A stretch of 64,000 nt of DNA from Rhizophagus clarus (lineage: Eukaryota > Glomeromycota > Glomeromycetes > Glomerales > Glomeraceae). Of this stretch, positions 50,540 through 62,065 are shown piece by piece. How positions within the stretch are numbered: position 1 is the first letter of the stretch; each line of letters starts with the position of its first letter. The DNA lies in the NCBI GenBank assembly GCA_015698045.1, contig BLAL01000239.1, positions 1,240,001 through 1,304,000 of the forward strand, in the 5' to 3' direction. The notes under the pieces are model-generated. The model was not told where the DNA came from. It ran no database searches and worked only from the letters and a program-made list of their open reading frames with translations. Made by a program: the position numbers and the translations under genes.

Positions 50540-50561
50540 TTGCAGGCAAATTTGCCTGCAA
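50540..50561. repeat. Left subterminal palindrome of the piggyBac element
   Basis: A perfect 22-bp palindrome with half-site TTGCAGGCAAA, 13 bases inside the left end. An identical copy lies at the right end. Likely a transposase-binding site (inference). Confidence 0.7.
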
Positions 50562-50823
50562 TTTATTGAAAAAAAAATATCCGTCATATAAAACTTTTTC
50601 AATAAAAGCCAGATCATCATAAAATTTTTACAGCAATATTGAACAATAGTTAAACTATCAAAATATATAGTTAGATCATTGGCTGATCATAAAAATTAAA
50701 CCAGTATTTAACCTATAAAAATGCTTATCAATACCTCGGAATTTTCTAATTTCGGTGTTCGAAGTTGTTTTCTTTTTCTCACATTATTTTCCTTACTTTT
50801 GCTTAAATTTTTTTATTTTCACT

Positions 50824-52796
50824 ATGGATACTAATGAGTATGATGAACAGAATTTGTTTGTTGTTAATTTTTCATGGAATATTTATGATATTACTGGTGA
50901 ACAAGATGATAATAGCGATAATGATGATAATTTTGAAGAAATTCGAAATGAAGAGAATTTTGGTGGAAATAGAGGTAGAGGTAGAGGTCAAAGACGAGGA
51001 CAAGGTTGGGGTAGTGCAAGAAATAACAGTAGTGGAAGGGATAATAGAGAACAAACTGCACAACTCCCACCTCCACCTTTTTTTAACGCTTTTTAACATA
51101 CAAAGCCTTTACACAAATTTACAGTAAACTTACCTAATGACTTTCTTTCACCATCACCTTATTTAATTTTTTCTCTTTTCTTCTCTCTTGCACAGATAGA
51201 GATAATTGTTAAAAATACAAATAAGTATGCATATGTAAAGGATGCAGGAGAAGGACGTCAATGGAAAGAATTAACAATAAAAGAGTTTAGAATTTGGTTG
51301 GCAATTCTAATATATGCAGGTGTATTTAAATTGCCCAGTATCCGAGATTATTGGAATAGAGATAATAAATTTCCTGAACATAAAATTTCAACTTTTATGT
51401 CTTTAATTCGTTTTGAGCAGGTATTTTAATTTTTATGTTAATATTTTATTAAATTAATTAAAAGCTAATTAAACTGTTCATTAAATATGTTTAGATTAAG
51501 CGTTTTATACATATTTCAGATTGCACTGCTCCACTACCATTTTGGTATTCTAAAGTAAACCCTTTGGCAACTCATATCCAAACAGTTTCTAAATCAATTT
51601 GTGTACCATCATCAAACATCTCAGTTGATGAGATGATAGTTAGATTTTCTGGAAGAAGCATTCATACTGTAAGAATTAAAAATAAACCCACCCCAGAGGG
51701 TTACAAAATTCTCTCTCTCTGTGATGCTGGTTACACATATTCTTTCATTTTTACATCTAGAGTTCAAAATCAACCTGAGGTTCAACAAGTAACAGAATTA
51801 AGTAAAGTGGGTAATGAAGTGTATCACCTTGCTTCTCAATTGCCAATTGAAAATAAATCATTTAACATTTATATGGACAATTATTTTTCTAGTATTAAGC
51901 TTTTTAAATATCTACATGAAAAAAAAATTGGAGCATGTGGAACTGTTCGCAAAAATAGTGCTAACTTTCCACAAATTCTTAAAGTAGACAAAAAACTGGA
52001 CTGGGATACACTTTCTGGGATGGTTGTTGATAATGTGTTGGCTATTTTGTGGATGGATAATGGTCCAGTAACGATGCTTTCAACTGTTCATCAAATTGAT
52101 AATGGAAATGAAAATCAGATTGAGAGAATTCGGCGAAGACCACGAGAAACAAGTACTAATGCAGTTAAGGTTCGAGCAGTTTTTGGAACTGCAAGCAAAA
52201 AATCTCTACCCATTCCTGTTGTAATTGATGACTATAACCACTTTATGAGTGGAGTTGATATTGCTGATCAGTTACGAGGATATTATGGTACTCAATTACC
52301 AGTACGAAGGACATGGATGCCATTGTTTTTCTGGTTGTTAGATACGGCACTAATTAACTCATACTTGATATTAAAAAAAATTAATGCAAATGTTAATCAT
52401 CAAAAAGATTTTAGAATGCAATTAGCGTGAGATTTAATTAAAAAAGATTTAGAAGGAAATGAAAAAAAGCCACACACACGAAGTCAAGTTCATGAATTAG
52501 AAAAACAATTTAAGTTAATTCATGTTGATCCTAACAAAGAGCATCAATATGTTACGGTGAAATTTGAACTCCCTATAGAAAGGTTATCATCAGAGGGTCA
52601 TTTTCCAGAATGAAGAGAAATAAGAAGTAGTTGTGTATGGTGTAAATATTTAGTAAAAAAAAACCAGGAAAAAGCATCAAAAAATCCTTCTCAATCACAG
52701 CTATATTGCATAAAATGCAATTTAGCTTTATGCTGTAATAAGGAAAGAAGAAATTGTTTTAGGGATTATCATACTTATAGAGAAGATAGCAATTAA
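50824..52796 (+). pseudogene. piggyBac transposase with three in-frame stops
   Basis: Two exons (50824-51420 and 51495-52796, intron 51421-51494, GT-AG, phase 0) span 633 codons. The N-terminal ~90 residues are acidic, then Gly/Arg-rich. The DDE_Tnp_1_7 core follows: PNDFLSPSPY, KEFRIWLAILIYAGV, then the catalytic regions VDEMIVRFSGRS, YMDNYFSS and GVDIADQLRGYYG, so all three acidic positions are present. A C-terminal Cys-rich zinc-binding region (CVWCK...CIKCN...CC) closes the protein. In-frame stops lie at 51,094 (TAA), 52,428 (TGA) and 52,611 (TGA), with no frameshifts. All three stops are ones that C-to-T or G-to-A transitions produce, compatible with deamination-type decay. A young, recently silenced copy. 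Confidence 0.85.
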
Positions 52797-53209
52797 AATG
52801 AAGTAATTTAAAATTGTAATATGCACTTCGCACTTTTTTTATGAATTTTACGAAAATTGTTCTTTCTTTTAGTGTATATGTAGTTTCAAAATCTTATTTC
52901 TAAATTGTAAAAATTAACATAATAAAAGTTGTTACTCATAACTTAATTTACATTTTATTATTAAGGTTTGATATAGCTATAACCAAATCCCAATGAGTTC
53001 GCCAAGATTAAATACAAAATTTTTTTAAAAATCAGATTATCGTTAAAATGCAACGTTTTAATCAGCGGTTAATTTTAATTTTTCAGTACATAATCAGAAA
53101 ATGATGGTCATTGCTATGTAATGTAATATTTAAACTATCTGGAAAAAAATTTTTATGAGAGTAGCTTTATTCTTTGAAAAATTAGATGAGAGCCATAATT
53201 TCAGTAAAA

Positions 53210-53231
53210 TTGCAGGCAAATTTGCCTGCAA
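53210..53231. repeat. Right subterminal palindrome of the piggyBac element
   Basis: Identical to the palindrome at 50,540-50,561. It lies about 18 bases inside the right end. Confidence 0.7.
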
Positions 53232-53249
53232 TGTCTTACCGTTTAAGGG

Positions 53250-53748
53250 ATAAACAAAAATATTTTATAAAATTAATCTTTTTTTCAATGAAATATTTGA
53301 AAAATTAAATGTTTTAGAATCTATTCATATAATTTATTGTTCTTTCGTTTCTAATTTTATTCAAAAAATTGTTCATATTACTAAATTATTTAAATTGAAA
53401 ATAAAAGAAATTAGAAACTGAAATAATACAATTCTTATCCCATAAATTTGGGGAAATATTTAGAATATAAATGAACCTATGGTTAATTTGGTATTCTAGA
53501 TACTTTGCGTTTATTACATTGTGATATATTTGACTATAGGTTTTACATTTAAATTCTAAATTACTAATTGTTTAAATTATAAAAATGTACAAGTTTGTAT
53601 TTATCAACATTTTGTGACATGAATTAAAATAAAAAGAATATTACTAAATAATACTGTAATTATTCCTATTCAAAGAGATATAAAAAAATGCGATTTTGTA
53701 CTAAACAACAATAATAAATTATAATTGAATTTCTAAGGATCTCAATTG
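53250..53748. other. Spacer between the two transposons, no gene seen
   Basis: About 500 bases of AT-rich sequence with no open frame of note. Confidence 0.5.
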
Positions 53749-53790
53749 CATCAGGAAATTTTATAGGGCGAAAAATTGCGTAAGTTTACG
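53749..53790. repeat. Left terminal inverted repeat
   Basis: Begins CATCAGGAAATTTTATAG and matches the inverse complement of 63,722-63,763 at 38 of 42 positions. Confidence 0.85.
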
Positions 53791-53950
53791 ATTTTGTAAG
53801 TTTACGAAAGTTTATGGCATAATATTTCGAAAAATTTCGAAATATTACATAAGTTTACAATTTCGTAAGATTTATGTGATATTACGGTCAAAATATTACA
53901 CAAGTTTTCAATATCGTAAGATTTACGCAATATTACGGTCAAAATATTCT

Positions 53951-54510
53951 GCAAATTTACGAAACTGTAAACCTGCGTAATATTACGGTTGAAATATTTC
54001 GAAAATTTACGAGACTGTAAACCTGCGTAATATTACGGTTAAAATATTTCGAAAATTTACGAGACTGTAAACCTGCGTAATATTACGGTTGAAATATTTC
54101 GAAAATTTACGAGACTGTAAACCTGCGTAATATTACGGTTAAAATATTTCGAAAATTTACGAGACTGTAAACCTGCGTAATATTACGGTTAAAATATTTC
54201 GAAAATTTACGAGACTGTAAACCTGCGTAATATTACGGTTAAAATATTTCGAAAATTTACGAGACTGTAAACCTGCGTAATATTACGGTTAAAATATTTC
54301 GAAAATTTACGAGACTGTAAACCTGCGTAATATTACGGTTGAAATATTTCGAAAATTTACGAGACTGTAAACCTGCGTAATATTACGGTTGAAATATTTC
54401 GAAAATTTACGAGACTGTAAACCTGCGTAATATTACGGTTAAAATATTTCGAAAATTTACGAGACTGTAAACCTGCGTAATATTACGGTTAAAATATTTC
54501 GAAAATTTAA
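53951..54510. repeat. 50-bp tandem repeat array, ~11 units
   Basis: Units begin GAGACTGTAAACCTGCGTAA at 54,011 and every 50 bases to 54,461, with a diverged unit at 53,961. They differ almost only by an A/G at one site (GGTT(A/G)AAATATT), so amplification or homogenisation is recent. Preceded by degenerate related sequence from 53,775. Confidence 0.9.
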
Positions 54511-54905
54511 TATTACTATTCGATCGTTAAAGCTGCGTATGCAGTAGAACGTATACAAGGGGCATGTGATACTATTGAATAATCAAAAATAATATAAACA
54601 CCTTTTCTTTTATATAAACACCTTTTTTTTTAAGTTTGGGAAAACAAATTTATTTTTATTTACGAATTTTTTATTATTTACAATTTTTATGTTAAAATTA
54701 AAGTAAATTCTAATTTTTATTATAACTTAATAAAAAAATACACATTTGATACTTGTTCGCTACTATTTTATAAAATAGTACCCAGGCTGTACGGCGTGGA
54801 CGTCAGTATCAGTCACAGCCCAAAAAAAACGTGAGTCTCCAGCCGATATTTGGTACGGACTGGGCCTAGCTACTCACTTAATAAATAATAAAAAAATAAA
54901 AATAA
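54511..54905. other. Spacer left of the Myb/SANT-like gene
   Basis: Contains a GC-richer patch at 54,780-54,850 (GGCTGTGACTGATAC on the minus strand) that may be an old repeat, but no gene. Confidence 0.4.
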
Positions 54906-55529
54906 TTATCTTCTACGATACGTAGGTAAGTTTCTCCTTCTCCTACGATCGTCACGCGTGACTAAAATTGATCAAATTTATCAAATTTAAAACATGAACG
55001 TAAATATTAATTATAAATTTTATTATAGTATAATTACCCGGCCTCTCCCAAAATCTCGTTCTAAATTCGCGATAATATCTTTGGCCGGTACGCGTCCACA
55101 GCCGCCGCCCAGGGTTACCATTACGATAAAGGACATAGTTCTAAATATCAAAATCAGTTGAATATTCGATAAATACATTTAATTTATATGAATGTAATTT
55201 TATTTATTTACTTACATGGTAATCCCTGACGAGGTTCCTCCACTTTTGGCTGCACTGTTGCCCAGAAACCCTCGTTCGAAATATTCTATTTATTCTGATT
55301 CAATTAAATGGATTGGTTAATTTGAATTTAAATTCTTTCTTAAAGAAATTATAGATATTAGTCATATGAACCTATTGGCAACAGAGTCCCAAAAATCATA
55401 GCGGCTTCTACCATTAATATTGTGGTAGGCGCGGTTTCTGTCTCGGCGTATGTCAACAAGTTCGTCCATCATAGCCCAGTTCCAATGGACGTTATAGTGG
55501 GAACGACGTGAACGTGTGTGGCGAGGCAT
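54906..55529 (-). CDS. Myb/SANT-like DNA-binding protein, 128 aa
   Basis: Four short exons (55529-55372, 55285-55216, 55140-55038, 54961-54906) with matching phases give 128 residues. The N-terminus is basic (MPRHTRSRR). A Myb/SANT-like helix-turn-helix follows: WNWAMMDELVDIRRDRN, YDFWDSVANRI, and the signature GQQCSQKWRNLVRDYH. The tail is very Arg-rich (DDRRRRRNLPTYRRR). The first donor is GTTCAT, weak but GT. The frame is open further upstream, but MPRH is preferred because the preceding residues look like leader sequence. Myb-like partners of transposases are known from PIF/Harbinger elements, where they bind element ends and carry the transposase to the nucleus. A similar accessory role here is inference. 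Confidence 0.75.
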
Positions 55530-55897
55530 TATTAGTTTAGATTTGATTTTTATAATTTGATTTTGGGATGAGTAAAAATTTGAAAGAAAGTCGTAAAATG
55601 TCACTTTAAATAAAATTTGAACAATACCTCTTTGGTTTGATTTTATTTCTCGTTTCAATTAAATTTAATTTATTACACTTTTCATCATTAAACATATTAA
55701 TTAAATCATGTACATGTTTAATTGTTTTAAATATAAATATCAATATATCATATTTAAAAATAAAACAATTTATTATTAGCACATTCTATTGAATTTTAAA
55801 TATTTCGCATACATTTCTTAAAAAAATTAATTTTTTTTAATCAATTTAATTAAAAATAATTAAATATTTTGCGTACATTTCTTAAAAAAATCATAAA
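55530..55897. other. Upstream region of the Myb/SANT-like gene
   Basis: AT-rich; a block AAATATTT(C/T)GC(A/G)TACATTTCTT occurs twice (about 55,799 and 55,862). No coding sequence. Confidence 0.4.
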
Positions 55898-56114
55898 AAA
55901 AATCTTGTACATCGTACATACAATTACTAAATATCATCCCCTTGTGATAAATAAAAAATTACGCAACACAAATTCAACACAAATTCAACACAAATTTAAC
56001 AAATTTAACGAAATTTGGCCAAAATTAATAATTTTTTACCAGAATTATCAACACAAATTGAACACAAATTTCAGTCACGATTTATTTATGTCACACCCGC
56101 GTTGTTAATAATTA
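55898..56114. repeat. Left arm of the long internal inverted repeat
   Basis: About 215 bases matching the inverse complement of 61,832-62,065 with small indels. Contains direct repeats of AACACAAATT(C/T), a shared AACGAAATTTGGCCAAAATT block and TTATTTATGTCACACCCG at the inner edge. It lies just past the stop of the transposase gene. Confidence 0.85.
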
Positions 56115-56217
56115 AATAAATAAATCTGCATTTTATTTATGATATGCAAAACGTGACCATAAATTCTTTTAAGGATATAATTTTATTAAAATAAATCAAA
56201 ACTCCTATATCAAGTGA

Positions 56218-59203
56218 CTAAAAAATATATTTATTTACGAAATATTCATTTTGTTTATCAAATCGGGGTACTATGTGAACGACACCATGTATAGACTCTA
56301 TAGCTACAAAGTTATATAATTCTATCAATTTTAAGTGAGGACATCCATATAAATATGGGTTCCTTTTAGATTTAAAATCGTACCATTGAATTAATGCGAG
56401 ATTTAGCGGTGGGTCTGTTAATACTTCTGCTAACAATAAGGCCTATAAATAATAAATATTTATTAATACTTTTATAATAAATTATTACATAAATTGGAAA
56501 AATACCTGTCCATAACAAAGTCCTTTGTCTGATATATAATCATTTGATTCTTCAGAATCCATTGAAATAGCTATGTCGCTAAACCATACTTTATTATGAT
56601 ACCTGTTTGTGGCACGCATTATGGCACCATTTTCCAGTGTTACCGATCCGTATATGTTTATTCGGGTTTCACCAATAATTGTGAAACCATCAAGTAAATC
56701 TAGATATGAATCCAGACAACTTATAAATCTAGCAAAACCAGTCTGCATTTTATTGTCTACGGAATCTTTTTTTTCATTAAAAAATGTATTTGCATCTTGT
56801 AAAGAGAATTCAAAGAGTCTTGCAGAAAATTTACAAGTGCGAGGTGTTTTTGCCGGATTCACTGAATGTTGAGACATTCTAATAGATATTGCTTGACGTT
56901 TTATCTATTAATTTAATTTCCATCTTAATATAATAAATATATACAATAAATAAAATTTTCAAATACTTACAGTTCGTAAAAGCTGAGGTTCGACATCTTT
57001 TTTATTGCTAATTCGGTAGGGTATTTTAACGAAATATTTGTGAAGACTTTCGTAAGTTTCTGTAGTATAGCCATTTATTGCGCCATAAGATCGTATTGAG
57101 TCAATAATATGATAAACCCATGAATGCAATTTAGGTAACTTCAAATTGGAAGGAGAAACAAATTTAAAAGCCTTGACAAACATCCGGGCCCATCTATGTA
57201 TTGCATCCTAAAATTTAAATGTTAATTTAATTTATTTAATTTAAATTTTCAATTTTACTAAAATTTTAATACATACATTAAATTTCTCCAAGTCACTTTC
57301 ACTAAATTCTTCATATCTACTTAAAATATACATTTCATTCCAATATTCGTACAATTTCGTAAGATCATCATTATTTACAAAATTATCTACTTCGTTATTA
57401 TTTTCATCATATAAATTATCAATAACAAATATCATGACTTTCATCAAACTTCGATATTCACTAGCAGTTAATCTTGCAATTGACTGCAGTCCATTGGAAA
57501 AAATTTTAATGCCGGGAAAACGTGGAATTGCTGCTAGACGGCGATCTACTTCTTCAACTAATTTATTACCATTAACATGTTGCGATTTTAAGATATCGCA
57601 CGTGAAGATAATTTGATAACGAAATAATCCTAAATCTAAATGATGCATTCTGTCAGGAACGGTAGCCAAGTAGATATTTATATTCCTTGATAATATAAAT
57701 ATTTATAATTAATATATATATATGTTATTATAATTATTTCTACTTTTGCATACTTACGGTAAATCCCAAAAAAAATTATGTACAGATTCTATGCAAACAG
57801 ATCTTTGTGTATCATTTTCAAAATGTTTACGCATTTCATCATGAGTTCTTAGTATTACATCGTTAACCGATAAGTCTATATTTGCAAGATTTTCCCTTTT
57901 AACTAAACAGGAGTGACATGGAAGGTTTGAATTGGAGGATTTATAAACTAAACAAAAACTTGCAGCCTCCGGCCAATCTGCAATAATAGTTGAAACTCTA
58001 GGATAAAACCAGGTATTTTCATTATTTATAAAAAGGTCTATACCATCTTTTAATAAAATAATTGGTTCTAGTAAATGACGTAAAGATTTATGAAAGGTAT
58101 CACGAACCAGATCTTTATTTGCAGCTTCTAAAATTGGTAAATATCCCAAAAGTTGCTTTGCATCCTGTTTATTACGACGCCATATTGGGATATTACCTAA
58201 TGTAATATATATTGGATGCAATTGACTTTTTCCTAATGTATCTGTAGTTGTTGCATCTGAATATAAAATAATTGATAATAATTTGGAACCAGTAGGTAAG
58301 GATTCTTGCGTAGTTTTCCACCATTTTCCAGTGTTTTGTTCACTGTAAATACTTTCTCTATTATACTATAAAATAATATAAATAAATTAAAATAAATATT
58401 ATTTAGATTATTGAATTAACTAATATTTACTATTTACCTCATAGTTTTCGTAAGATAGCGCAAAATTTTGTGTTATGTCAGGAACAGTTAAGATATTTTT
58501 GATGCACTGTATTAAGTTTTGATAATAAAGAAAATAATCTTTATCCTCATGTTTTGTTATAAGAACTTTACTAAATTCTAAATTAGAAAACTTCATATTA
58601 TTCATAAATGCTCGTCCCTGTTCGATATTTTTTGGTAATGGTGATTCTGTAAGATTTGAATGTTTATTAAAAAAACGTATTATTTCATTACCACCTTTAT
58701 TGTTTATTTTATATTTCGTTACTAATAACATTAGATCTTTATAAGCATCATTAGGAAATTCTGTGCAAGTTTTGGTATTGAGATTTTTGGGTTCTTCAAA
58801 AATTTCAGGCTCTTCAGATGAATCTAATATATTTTCAAAGTTACTATCTTCAAGGCTCATCTCTGATATTGCACTTCCAATACTGTCAAATGACATATTT
58901 TGTACATCATTATCATCATCCACCTAAAATTATAAACCAAATGAGTTAGTATAATTTGAGCTTTTTCTTGAGAGCTTTAAAAAGAATAATCTGAAATAAC
59001 ATAATTACCTCAACTTTATCATTTTCATATTCACTACTTAGATTACTTCTTGTATCCATTTCACTGCTATATTTTTCACTATCATTATTATCATCATCTT
59101 CTTCTACTTCTACTTCTACATTTTTTAAGCATTTTTGGGCGTGTTGAGTATATGCAAAGCGTTGACTGAATATTCGCATACAAAGGGGGCATTTGAAACT
59201 CAT
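56218..59203 (-). CDS. Plavaka-type (KDZ superfamily) transposase, 852 aa
   Basis: Seven exons (59203-59009, 58923-58438, 58365-57758, 57685-57277, 57207-56971, 56904-56506, 56442-56218) join in frame to 852 codons without a stop. An N-terminal C2H2 finger (CPLCMRIFSQRFAYTQHAQKC) precedes an acidic linker. The transposase core shows ILYSDATTTDTLGKSQ with the first catalytic Asp, YITLGNIPIWRRNKQDAK, LLGYLPILEA, IIADWPEAASFC with the second acidic residue, and a CHSCLVK knuckle. VPDRMHHLDLGLF and GAINGYTTETYESLHKYFVK follow, the latter probably with the third acidic residue. DDE-type cut-and-paste activity follows from family knowledge. Length and completeness are normal for Plavaka. It is transcribed divergently from the gene at 60,353, with ~1.15 kb between them. 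Confidence 0.88.
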
Positions 59204-60352
59204 GTTGCTAAATTAACGCGTCAAATTTGATGAAAAGTATCAATTCACTATTCAATTTATATGAGATTTTGTGTGCTAATAAAATTATATTTCATTGTAA
59301 AAATTTATGAATTAATTGAATGGATTACAATTGATTGAGTTATTTGAATAGATACGACTACGCAAATTTACGCATTAATGAATGGAACTGGCTGTAAGAA
59401 TCTGGTGGCTAATATCGCGGAATCATTCGCAAATTTACGCATTATAGCAAAATTTAAAATATGCGAAACACTCAGCAATTTTGCTGCCAGGAACTTGCCG
59501 AGTTCGTGGGCTGGCAAATCTAAAAATAAATGTAACAAGTCTATGATGTAACATATAAATATTGTTTATTATTTTGTTTACTATTTCAACTTGCCGGCAA
59601 CCTGTCAACCCGCGAACCTGACAGCAAAAGTGCTGAATGTTTCGCATATTTTGAATTTGCTGTAACGGGCTGTAAGAATCCGGATGGCTAATACGGCTTA
59701 TTCAATCGGCTAATCATCTGATAATCAGCCGCAAATTTATTGGCTTAACACATTTTACAATAATGGACGGATGATCAGCCACAAATTTATGCGATAATCA
59801 GTTATAAGCGTTCAAGATCACTATCAATCTGATTAGCCAAATGAGTTCACTGGCTGCAACTTTTTTTTTGCCATGCATACAAAGCCCCAACATGTGTAAC
59901 ATCTTATTTTTTTATAAATGGGTGTTGATTAATACTTCGATTGTACTATATGCTTTTACGAGAGTTTTTTTAAAAATTCTCTCATGAAAGTGTTACAATT
60001 TTTTTTTCGTAATATCACGATGCAAAATTTTTGCATTAGTTCATTCATTTTTCGTAATATTTCGCATTAGTTTATCCATTTTTCGCAATATTTCGCAAGT
60101 TTTTTTTCTTTTTTAGTATAGAATGGCGGAAATGACGTTATGACAGCTTGCCTCCTTTTTCTGAACATCTGGTTCATGTATTTCCCCTTTTTCGTATTTT
60201 TAGTTCCTCATTTTCAAATTTCTGGTTCATGTCTTTCCCCTTTTTCTCATATTTTTCTCCTTTCGTATTTCTAGTTCCTCTTCAAATTTCTAGTAATATC
60301 TTTTTCTCCTTTTCGAGTTTAGTTCATATCTCCTCCCTCACATATTATCCCG
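59204..60352. promoter_or_regulatory. Divergent promoter region with inserted foldback element
   Basis: Separates the transposase from the unknown gene. It contains a 213-bp foldback element (59,448-59,660). The sequence GGCTGTAAGAATC(T/C)GG is repeated on both sides of it (about 59,391 and 59,669). GCAAATTTA words and CGTAATATTTCGCA words recur, and a C/T-rich tract (60,145-60,340) just upstream of the plus-strand start probably includes its 5' UTR. Confidence 0.5.
59448..59660. mobile_element. 213-bp foldback element inside the Plavaka element
   Basis: The ends are inverted copies: GCAAAATTTAAAATATGCG then AAACACTCAGCA...TTTTGCTG on the left, GCAAATTCAAAATATGCG then AAACATTCAGCA...TTTTGCTG on the right after inversion. 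The inner parts share GTTCG(C/T)GGG and GCCGGCAA. No coding capacity. Confidence 0.65.
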
Positions 60353-61752
60353 ATGGCTACAAAACGTGGTGAAAAACGAAATATTGATGATAATGAAAGA
60401 ATCTCAAGACGTAATACTGAGAAGAGTAGTGAAGCCGAGAAACGAATAAGATTATCAGACGATAACGTTGAAGGTATATATGACATGATATGTATCATAT
60501 TTTTTATAAGAAATTATATAATATATAGTAAATTATATTTTATTGTTAAAGTTAATAAAAAATCAATAGAGAAACTATTAAGAACCAATTCGCAGATAAT
60601 TTCTAAGCTTGAAGTTCTTATCACCGGACAAAAAAATCTCGAAACCCGTCTCTCGGGCATAGAAAAAAAGCTCAACGATGATAACAAAAATAATAATACA
60701 ATAGATCCGGAGTATATAAAGGTAATAAAGATGAATATTATTTAATGTAAACCTGAAATGCTAACCTCGTTTGATTAGGAGTTCGTTAAGAAGGTGTCGA
60801 AAATTTTATTTGAAAATTTTATTTATCCTTCGCAAGACGAGTACAGACTCGCTACCGAAAAATATTTAAAAGACGAAAACCCGGAATTTATACGCCAGTT
60901 CAAAAAAAATCAATGGATTATTTTTTTCGAAAAAAAAATTGCCCCGACTGTAAGTTAAAGCAATTATGAATTTTATTAAATTTCATACTAATATTTTTTT
61001 TTAATAGTTAGTACAACAACATAGAAGCATACGAGGGACGTTCACGTCTAGAGTCAAAGATGTTATGTATTCTGTTTTTGAAGCGACTGGGCATAAATTA
61101 CCGTCTATTAACACTCAGGTTAGTCCGTCAAAGATTCAGGAATGGAAGAGTAAGCCGGAGGTGAAAAGATGTTACAACAACCTATTTAAAAAGGTTAAAG
61201 ATGGGCAACCTACGACATATATGTCGCTGATAATCGATAAGTTGCGAAAAGAAAATAAAAATCCCTCAAAAACCCAAATAGCTTATGCGATTAGCATATG
61301 TGAAACGTACTTAAATCCTAATAATCAAAACATTCAAATGAGCGAAAGTATAATGAAGTCGAAGATAATCAACAACTTAGTAAGTTTTTAATTTACAATT
61401 TGCAAAATGTGAATTATTTGAATTACAGTTTATTTATTTATTTATTTATTTTTAGCAAAAGTTGGAAAATAGGGATAAATTTACACATTCGGACGACGAT
61501 TCTCATGATGGTAATGATGTAGATAATGGTGGTGATGGAGCAGCTGACGATGGAGCAGGTGCGGCTGACGATGGTGCGACTAACGATGGTAGGCCTAACG
61601 ATAGTGCGGCTAACGATAGTGCGGCCAACAATGGTGCGGCTAACGATAGCATAGCTGACGATGATATACTTTCTAGTGACTCTTATAACACGGAGGAGGA
61701 AGGTCGGTATGTAAATAGTTTATTAGAGAATTATGGGTTGCATAGGAAATAA
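60353..61752 (+). CDS. Unknown transposon-borne protein, 376 aa
   Basis: Five exons (60353-60473, 60552-60721, 60779-60949, 61008-61379, 61456-61752) join in frame to 376 residues. Order of parts: a basic/acidic N-terminus (MATKRGEKRNIDD); a predicted coiled coil with heptad-like Leu/Ile (SIEKLLRTNSQIISKLEVLI...); a ~150-residue helical domain (KYLKDENPEFIRQF, WIIFFEKKIAP, RGTFTSRVKDVMYSVF, CYNNLFKKVKDG) without a motif I can name; and an acidic C-terminus of repeated (A/T)(N/D)D(S/G)(A/G)A units, 61,530-61,670. Its position opposite the transposase, between the internal inverted repeats, suggests a transposition accessory factor, perhaps oligomeric. I do not recognise the family. Confidence 0.75.
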
Positions 61753-61831
61753 ATATTATTTTTTATATATATCACACGTAATAGCATTTTTTTTACCATA
61801 ATAATATAGTTTTAATAAATAAAATGGTTAT

Positions 61832-62065
61832 TAATTCTTAACAATACGGGTGTGACATAAATAAATCGTAGCTGAAATTTGTGTTCAATTTGTGTTCAAT
61901 TTGTGTTGATAATTCTGGTAAAAAATTTGTTAATTTTGGCCAAATTTCGTTAAATTTGTTGAATTTGTGTTGAATTTGTGTTGATAATTTTTAATTTATC
62001 ACGAGGGGATGATATTTAGTAATTGTGCATATACAATTTCTGTAACGATGTACATGATTTTTTAA
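61832..62065. repeat. Right arm of the long internal inverted repeat
   Basis: Inverse complement of 55,898-56,114. Carries repeated (C/A)AATTTGTGTTG units and ends at CGATGTACATGATTTTTT. Lies just past the stop of the unknown gene, so both arms sit at gene 3' ends. Confidence 0.85.

Larger units (their letters stand above)
50527..53249 (+). mobile_element. piggyBac-family DNA transposon, ~2.7 kb
   Basis: The ends are inverted copies of CCCTTAAACGGT, each followed by an identical 22-bp palindrome, and enclose a piggyBac transposase gene on the plus strand. Similarity of the ends extends outward (TTTATCCC on each side). It is therefore uncertain whether the element ends at CCC or whether TTAA inside CCCTTAAACGG is the usual piggyBac TTAA target duplication. 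The transposase gene carries three stops, so the copy is probably not autonomous. Confidence 0.8.

Noticed and set aside
50834-51127. Alternative frames over the piggyBac N-terminus on both strands
   Set aside because: Shadows of the acidic/Gly-Arg-rich transposase N-terminus, which continues in frame into the recognised core.
53951-54510. Regular 50-bp repeats that might suggest a CRISPR array
   Set aside because: Units are contiguous without unique spacers, and the setting is eukaryotic.
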